A stretch of 64,000 nt of DNA from Mesorhizobium sp. B2-4-15. GTDB lineage: Bacteria; Pseudomonadota; Alphaproteobacteria; Rhizobiales; Rhizobiaceae. Location: the NCBI RefSeq assembly GCF_006658505.1, contig NZ_VFUZ01000011.1, positions 1 through 64,000 on the forward strand, read 5' to 3'. Numbering within the stretch: position 1 is the stretch's first letter; each line of letters begins with the position of its first letter. Positions 59,440 to 64,000 of the stretch are shown in pieces. A program made the position numbers and the translations under genes. A model generated the notes under the pieces. The model was not told the origin of the DNA. It saw only the letters and a program-made list of their open reading frames with translations, and did no database searches.

Positions 59440-61687
59440 CACCATCCCCTTCCGCGCCCAAAATGTCCGCATGGGCTCTTCGAGCGGCCAGCCGCTGACC
59501 CGTCGCGACGGCTTTCTCAAGGTCACCGGTGCGGCGACCTACGCCGCCGACAATCATCCTGAAAACCTGCTGCACGCGGTGGTCGCGGTGAGCACCATCG
59601 CGCGCGGCCGCGTCGCCTCGCTCGACGTCGATGCGGCGAAGGCACACCCCGGCGTGGTCGAAGTCATAACGCCTGCAAACCGCATCCCGCTGGCGCTCGA
59701 CCCGGACGTCAAGGTCGGCCTGTTCGGCTTCCGCATCGAAGCGCTGCAGGACGACCGGGTTCGCTACGCCAACCAGCCAATCGCGCTGGTCGTCGCCGAG
59801 ACGCTGGAGGCGGCCACCGAAGGTGTTCGCTTGCTGGCGCCGCGCTACGACGTCGAGCAGACGCGGATCAGCTTCGGTGATGGTGAAGCGTTCGAGCCTG
59901 TGGCGGTCGCTTTCGGCTCTCCGCCAGTGGCTGCGGTCGGCGATCTCGGTGCAGGCCTGGCGGCTGCATCGCATCGTGTCGAGGCAAGCTATGTCACGCC
60001 GGCCCAATACCACAACGCCATGGAGCCGCATGCCATGGTCGCTTCATGGGACGGCGACAGGCTGACGCTTGATACGCCGAACCAGGCGATCGTCTTGTCT
60101 CGCGCCGCGTTTGCCGCCTACTTCGGCATACCGGCTGAAAATGTACTGCTGCGCAGCCCGTTCCTGGGTGGTGGCTTCGGCTCGAAAGCCATCATGAACG
60201 GGCCTTACATCCTCTGCATCCTGGCGGCGCGCATGCTTGGCCGCCCGGTGAAGATGGTGTTGCCGCGGGCCCAGATGTTCGGCCCTGTTGGCCATCGCGG
60301 CGCGACCCGGCAGACCTTGCGCCTCGGCACCGACGCGGACGGTCGACTGACGGCATTGGAGCATGATGCGGTGGCTACCACCTCCAGCTTCGACGACTTT
60401 CTGGAACCGGCAGCCAACGCGTCGCTGAACCTCTATGCCAGCCCGACGATAGTTGCCCGGCATCACGGTCTGCGTCTCGACATCGGCACACCGGGACCGA
60501 TGCGGGCGCCGGGCGAAGCGTCCGGTTCGGCGGCACTAGAATCCGCCATGGACGAGGCGGCGTTGGCCTGCGGGCTCGATCCATTGGAATTCCGCCTGCG
60601 CAACTACGCCGAAAACGACCCGGCTTCAGGCAAGCCGTTCTCCGCCAAGTCTCTGCGCGAATGCTATGCTCAGGGCGCCGAAGCGTTCGGCTGGGCCGGC
60701 CGCGCGCTGGAACCGTGCCGGATGCGCGACGAAGCCGGACAGCTTGTCGGCTGGGGCATGGGCAGTGCCATATTCCATGCGCCGATGTTCCAGGCCGAGG
60801 CTCGCGCTACGCTCCGCGCCGACGGCACCGCCCTGGTCGAGACGGCCGGAGCCGACATGGGTCAGGGCGCGTGGACGGCACTTGCCCAGATTGCCGCCGA
60901 TGGGCTGGGGCTCGATATCGACAAGATAGAATTCCGTTCCGGGTCCTCGGACCTCCCCGACGGCGGCGTGGCCGGCGGCTCCGGCCATACCGCAACGGCC
61001 GGCAGCGCGCTCCACAACGCCGGTACCGACGTCATCTCCAAGCTGACCGAACTGGCCGTCAACGATCGCGACTCGCCCTTGTTCGGTGCCGGCAATGCCG
61101 GGGTCGATGCGCGGCACGGACGACTTTACCACCGCGATGACGAAGCCCGGAGTGAGAGCTATCAGAGCATCCTTGCGCGAGCGGGCTTGACGAACCTTGA
61201 AGGAAACGGCCGTGGCGGCCGTGATCCGGCCAGCGCGGAGCAGCGAGCGATGTTTTCGCATGGCGCCGTCTTCGCCGAGGTCAAGGTCGACCCGGACCTG
61301 GGTCAGGTGAAGGCCACACGTCTCGTCGGTGCCTTTGCCGCCGGACGCATCATCAACCCGAAGCTGGCGAGGAGCCAGCTTTATGGCGGCATGATCTGGG
61401 GCATTTCCTTCGCGTTGCACGAAGAGGCGCTCCACGACCGCCGCACAGGCCGGCCGATGAACGCCGATCTCGCCGGTTATCACATTCCGGTCCATGCCGA
61501 CATTCCCGACATGGAGGTGCTGCTGATCGATGAAGTCGATCCCTACGTTAACGGGCTGGGTATCAAGGGGGTTGGGGAGATAGGCATCACCGGCACCGTC
61601 GGTGCCATCGCCAACGCGATCTGGCACGCCACCGGGGTCAGGGCGCGTCGCTTTCCGATCCGGATCGAGGACATCATTGTCGGCTGA
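59432..61687 (+). CDS. Molybdopterin-binding catalytic subunit (PaoC/YagR-like aldehyde oxidoreductase)
   Basis: A 751-residue molybdenum hydroxylase large subunit. Blocks for the cofactor and active site are NAMEPHAMVASWDGD, FLGGGFGSKA, GPMRAPGEASGSAALESAMDE, ETAGADMGQGAWTALAQ and the catalytic Glu in IKGVGEIGITG near the C-terminus. Substrate is probably an aromatic aldehyde or N-heterocycle; electrons pass to the FeS and FAD subunits. Usual XdhC/CoxI maturation genes are not in the window. The operon is likely repressed by the divergent TetR protein. Confidence 0.92.
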   Translation: MPDTIPFRAQNVRMGSSSGQPLTRRDGFLKVTGAATYAADNHPENLLHAVVAVSTIARGRVASLDVDAAKAHPGVVEVITPANRIPLALDPDVKVGLFGFRIEALQDDRVRYANQPIALVVAETLEAATEGVRLLAPRYDVEQTRISFGDGEAFEPVAVAFGSPPVAAVGDLGAGLAAASHRVEASYVTPAQYHNAMEPHAMVASWDGDRLTLDTPNQAIVLSRAAFAAYFGIPAENVLLRSPFLGGGFGSKAIMNGPYILCILAARMLGRPVKMVLPRAQMFGPVGHRGATRQTLRLGTDADGRLTALEHDAVATTSSFDDFLEPAANASLNLYASPTIVARHHGLRLDIGTPGPMRAPGEASGSAALESAMDEAALACGLDPLEFRLRNYAENDPASGKPFSAKSLRECYAQGAEAFGWAGRALEPCRMRDEAGQLVGWGMGSAIFHAPMFQAEARATLRADGTALVETAGADMGQGAWTALAQIAADGLGLDIDKIEFRSGSSDLPDGGVAGGSGHTATAGSALHNAGTDVISKLTELAVNDRDSPLFGAGNAGVDARHGRLYHRDDEARSESYQSILARAGLTNLEGNGRGGRDPASAEQRAMFSHGAVFAEVKVDPDLGQVKATRLVGAFAAGRIINPKLARSQLYGGMIWGISFALHEEALHDRRTGRPMNADLAGYHIPVHADIPDMEVLLIDEVDPYVNGLGIKGVGEIGITGTVGAIANAIWHATGVRARRFPIRIEDIIVG

Positions 61688-61724
61688 GAAGCTCGAGGTC
61701 CGCGCGTAAGCGGAGACCAACCAC

Positions 61725-61754
61725 AAAGGCACCCGCATGATGGCGGGTGCCTTT
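61725..61754. terminator. Bidirectional terminator between hydroxylase operon and hydrolase
   Basis: A perfect 12-bp stem AAAGGCACCCGC/GCGGGTGCCTTT with a 6-base loop lies between the convergent genes. It has T or A runs at both ends. Confidence 0.85.
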
Positions 61755-61774
61755 CTCTGCTCCGTTCCGAGAGC

Positions 61775-62632
61775 TTACGACTTGAAGAAGGCCAGCAGGT
61801 CGGCGTTGATCACGTCGGCATGCGTCGTGGCCATGCCGTGCGGATAACCCTTGTAGACCTTGAGCTCGCCCTTCCTGAGCAGCTTGATGGTCAGCAGCGC
61901 CGAGTCGGCGATCGGGACGATCTGGTCGTCGTCGCCATGCATGACCAGCACCGGCACGTCGATCTTCTTGAGGTCCTCGGTGAAGTCGGTCTCCGAGAAG
62001 GCCTTGATGCAATCATAATGCGCCTTGGTGCCGCCCATCATGCCCTGGCGCCACCAATTGTCGATGACCCCTTGCGAAACCTCGGCGCCTGGACGGTTGA
62101 AGCCATAGAACGGACCGGCCGGGACGTCGCGGAAAAACTGGGCGCGGTTGGCTGCCTGGGCGGAGCGGAAACCGTCGAACACCTCGATCGGCAAGCCGCC
62201 GGGATTGGCCGGCGTCTTGACCATGATCGGCGGCACCGCGCCGATCAGCACCGCCTTGGCGACACGGCCGCCCGAGCCATACTTCGCGACGTAGCGCGCC
62301 ACCTCGCCGCCGCCGGTCGAGTGGCCGACATGGATGGCGTCCTTGAGGTCGAGATGCGCGACAAGTTCAGCCACATCGGCCGCATAGGTATCCATCTCGT
62401 TGCCGATATCCGTCTGGGTCGAGCGGCCATGGCCGCGCCGGTCATGGGCGATGACGCGGTAGCCCTTCGACAGAAAGAAAAGCATCTGAGCGTCCCAGTC
62501 GTCGCTGCTCAATGGCCAGCCATGGTGGAAGACGATCGGCTGACCGGTTCCCCAGTCCTTGTAATAGATCTGCGTGCCGTCCTTGGTGGTGATCGTGCCG
62601 CTGCCCGAGCCGGACTTGGTCTGCGCTATCAT
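61775..62632 (-). CDS. Alpha/beta hydrolase, non-heme chloroperoxidase/arylesterase type
   Basis: A 285-residue hydrolase. The nucleophile elbow GHSTGG (about 103-108) gives the serine; [16 protein letters not shown] supplies the acid and a late [19 protein letters not shown] has the His. [13 protein letters not shown] is the oxyanion region. It has esterase or perhydrolase activity in the cofactor-free haloperoxidase group. ATG 62632 follows GAAGGGAG. It is divergent from an OhrR-like regulator with palindromes between them, so probably induced by peroxides or their products. Confidence 0.86.
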   Translation of the reverse strand: MIAQTKSGSGSGTITTKDGTQIYYKDWGTGQPIVFHHGWPLSSDDWDAQMLFFLSKGYRVIAHDRRGHGRSTQTDIGNEMDTYAADVAELVAHLDLKDAIHVGHSTGGGEVARYVAKYGSGGRVAKAVLIGAVPPIMVKTPANPGGLPIEVFDGFRSAQAANRAQFFRDVPAGPFYGFNRPGAEVSQGVIDNWWRQGMMGGTKAHYDCIKAFSETDFTEDLKKIDVPVLVMHGDDDQIVPIADSALLTIKLLRKGELKVYKGYPHGMATTHADVINADLLAFFKS

Positions 62633-62665
62633 CTCAATCTCCCTTCGACAGTTGTCGCGATAAAC

Positions 62666-62732
62666 AATATCGCGATATTAATATCGCTAACGCGGCTCAC
62701 GCCCTCTGTCCACAAAAATACGTATCGCGATA
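62666..62732. promoter_or_regulatory. Twin TATCGCGATA palindromes between hydrolase and OhrR-like gene
   Basis: A perfect 14-bp palindrome AATATCGCGATATT lies at 62666-62679 and a perfect 10-bp TATCGCGATA at 62723-62732, 47 bp apart centre to centre is about 55. A degenerate third copy (TGTCGCGATA) lies at 62653-62662. They flank both divergent starts and are likely operators of the regulator. Confidence 0.65.
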
Positions 62733-62780
62733 TCATTTTCGTGGTACTGAGCCCATAAGTTGCAAAACAAGGAATGCGTC

Positions 62781-63209
62781 GTGCCTCTCCCGTTGGACAG
62801 TCAGCTCTGCTTCACGCTTTATGCCACGAGCATGGCCATCAACCGCACATATAAACCCATGCTGAACGAGATGGGGATCACCTATCCGCAATATCTCGTG
62901 CTCAACGCACTGGGTGAAGCCGACGGCATCTCGGTCGGCACGATCGCCCACCGGCTCGCCCTGGAATCGAGCACCATCACGCCGCTGGTGAAGCGGATGG
63001 AGCAGGCCGGATTGGTGACCCGCCAGCGCAGCCGGACCGACGAGCGCCAGGTTCAGGTCGACCTGACGGCCGCCGGGCGCGCGCTGCTTGTCCGGTGCAA
63101 TTGCCTGAACGAAACCCTGATCGAGCGCTCAGGCATGACGCTGGCCGACCTCAACGCCCTCAATCGGCAAGTCCAGGCGCTGCGCGATGCCCTGACCGGC
63201 GACCAGTAG
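62781..63209 (+). CDS. MarR-family OhrR-like redox regulator
   Basis: About 142 residues. GTG at 62781 with AAGGA 7 bp upstream is preferred over TTG 62760. DSQLCFTLYATSMAI places a cysteine (C10 from this start) at the peroxide-sensing position of OhrR proteins. The HTH has ISVGTIAHRLALESSTITPLVKRMEQAGLV and the wing RQRSRTDERQVQVDLTAAG. It would lose operator binding when the cysteine is oxidised by organic hydroperoxides. The gene it would normally control (ohr) is absent; the divergent hydrolase takes its place. Confidence 0.88.
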   Translation: MPLPLDSQLCFTLYATSMAINRTYKPMLNEMGITYPQYLVLNALGEADGISVGTIAHRLALESSTITPLVKRMEQAGLVTRQRSRTDERQVQVDLTAAGRALLVRCNCLNETLIERSGMTLADLNALNRQVQALRDALTGDQ

Positions 63210-63232
63210 CCAGTGCCGTTTCCGGCCATGGC

Positions 63233-63261
63233 TTGCACCCCCGGCCGCCTTCCGCTATAGA
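63233..63261 (+). promoter_or_regulatory. Promoter of rplY
   Basis: TTGCAC (63233-63238), a 17-bp spacer and TATAGA (63256-63261), near consensus. The start would lie near 63268, giving a 180-nt leader containing a GGAAGG/CCTTCC hairpin (63300-63314). The leader may be regulatory; no known ribosomal-protein leader motif is recognised. Confidence 0.6.
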
Positions 63262-63447
63262 GCCGCCACCCGCGTAGACACCCTTGGAGGCAACGCGGCG
63301 GAAGGCTGCCTTCCCCTTGTGATCCCGAACAAAGATCCGCTCGCCGCGGTTCCGGCATTCGGGCATCGAGGACAGGCGGCTTTCGACGTTTACGGCTTGG
63401 GCACACTGCTCTCCGCAAACGCTCCATAACACGCGAAAGGAAAAGCC

Positions 63448-64000
63448 ATGAGCCACGATGCTTACGAGCTCAAGGCCGAAGCGCGCGAACAGGTCGGTAA
63501 GGGGTCCGCCCGTGCAGTTCGCCGCAACGGTAAAGTGCCTGCAGTAATCTACGGTGACAAGCAGCCTCCCCTGGCGATCGCTCTCACCTACAAGGACATC
63601 TACTACAAGATCCATGGCGGCGGGTTTCTGACCACGGTCGCCACGATCGATGTCGACGGCAAGAAGATCCAGGTCCTGCCGAAGGACTTCCAGCTCGACC
63701 CGGTGAAGGACTTCCCGATGCACGTCGATTTCCTGCGCATCGGCAAGGACACCGAAGTCAATGTCGATGTGCCCGTGCACTTCGTCAATGAAGACAAGTC
63801 GCCCGGCATCAAGCGCGGCGGCGTGCTCAACATCGTGCGTCACGAGGTCGAGTTCCACTGCCCGGCCAATGCGATCCCGGAATTCATCACCGTCGATCTC
63901 ACCGGCGCCGATATCGGCGATTCGATCCACATCTCGGCGGTCAAGCTGCCGGCCGGCGTCAAGCCGGTCATCTCCGATCGCGACTTCACCATCGCCACCA
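63448..64000 (+). CDS. rplY: Ribosomal protein L25 / general stress protein Ctc, 3' end cut by window
   Basis: Binds 5S rRNA in the large subunit; this is the longer Ctc-type form with an extra C-terminal domain. Only 184 codons are inside the window. The N-terminal L25 domain (1-95) has [38 protein letters not shown] and [22 protein letters not shown]. The C-terminal domain begins [26 protein letters not shown] 63448 has GAAAGGAAAAG upstream. In related genomes pth commonly follows; it would lie beyond this window. Confidence 0.94.
   Translation, partial: MSHDAYELKAEAREQVGKGSARAVRRNGKVPAVIYGDKQPPLAIALTYKDIYYKIHGGGFLTTVATIDVDGKKIQVLPKDFQLDPVKDFPMHVDFLRIGKDTEVNVDVPVHFVNEDKSPGIKRGGVLNIVRHEVEFHCPANAIPEFITVDLTGADIGDSIHISAVKLPAGVKPVISDRDFTIAT

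Overview
The window is a chromosomal stretch of an alphaproteobacterium of the order Hyphomicrobiales. A Mesorhizobium-like organism (Phyllobacteriaceae) is most likely. The evidence is high GC with strong third-position GC, rhizobial family markers (BA14K, DUF1344, extensin-like_C and DUF2778 proteins, and a MarR/OmpR/kinase trio divergent from ilvE), and many short palindromic intergenic repeats of the type common in rhizobial genomes. No tRNA, rRNA, CRISPR array, phage module or intact insertion sequence was recognised. Most of the window is ordinary core or soft-core chromosome, so the interest lies in regulatory leaders, repeats and a few odd proteins.

Layout: 0-4 kb holds cell-envelope genes: a partial secreted Gly-rich protein, a DUF3775 protein, two extensin-like_C proteins in tandem and an LssY-type protein. 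4-9 kb holds a CNNM/CBS (HlyC/CorC) membrane protein, a DMT exporter, an ECF sigma-factor remnant cut by a MITE-like repeat, a divergent FMN-reductase/HxlR pair and an acyl-CoA thioesterase. 9-15.4 kb has purC, a three-gene overlapping catabolic operon (GMC oxidoreductase, enolase-superfamily enzyme, beta-hydroxyacid dehydrogenase) and a lipid kinase. 16-25.5 kb is mostly conserved unknown membrane and secreted proteins, an AT-richer zinc-ribbon gene, a VAO-type flavoprotein and a CapA-like phosphatase.

26-31 kb has a DUF2778 protein and an unusually long uvrB whose N-terminal extension contains an in-frame palindromic repeat. 31-37.5 kb has a DMT exporter, an ABC-F ATPase preceded by a clear leader-peptide/terminator arrangement, small enzymes (VOC, DUF1428) and a TPR-sulfotransferase. 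37.5-41.3 kb has a double-Kazal lipoprotein, two cold-shock genes that share a promoter-proximal stem-loop, BA14K and an MBL hydrolase. 41.4-46.7 kb has ilvE divergent from a MarR/response-regulator/histidine-kinase trio with a good operator, then a glycosyltransferase.

46.8-54.7 kb is housekeeping: csaA, ybjN-like, ubiK, an orphan BrnA-like protein, lgt-midA, pgeF, a metal-ligand-poor M24 protein, a lipoprotein and prs. 54.6-63.2 kb carries regulator/effector units: AraC/MFS, TetR/molybdenum hydroxylase (PaoABC-like) with an operator inside a consensus promoter, and an alpha/beta hydrolase divergent from an OhrR-like regulator with TATCGCGATA palindromes. The window ends inside rplY (ribosomal protein L25), which has a near-consensus sigma70 promoter.

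The best candidates for something undescribed are the ABC-F leader (32.3-32.5 kb), the shared cold-shock stem-loops (38.2 and 38.9 kb), the palindromic element coding inside UvrB (28.0 kb) and the OhrR-like/hydrolase pair (62.7 kb).
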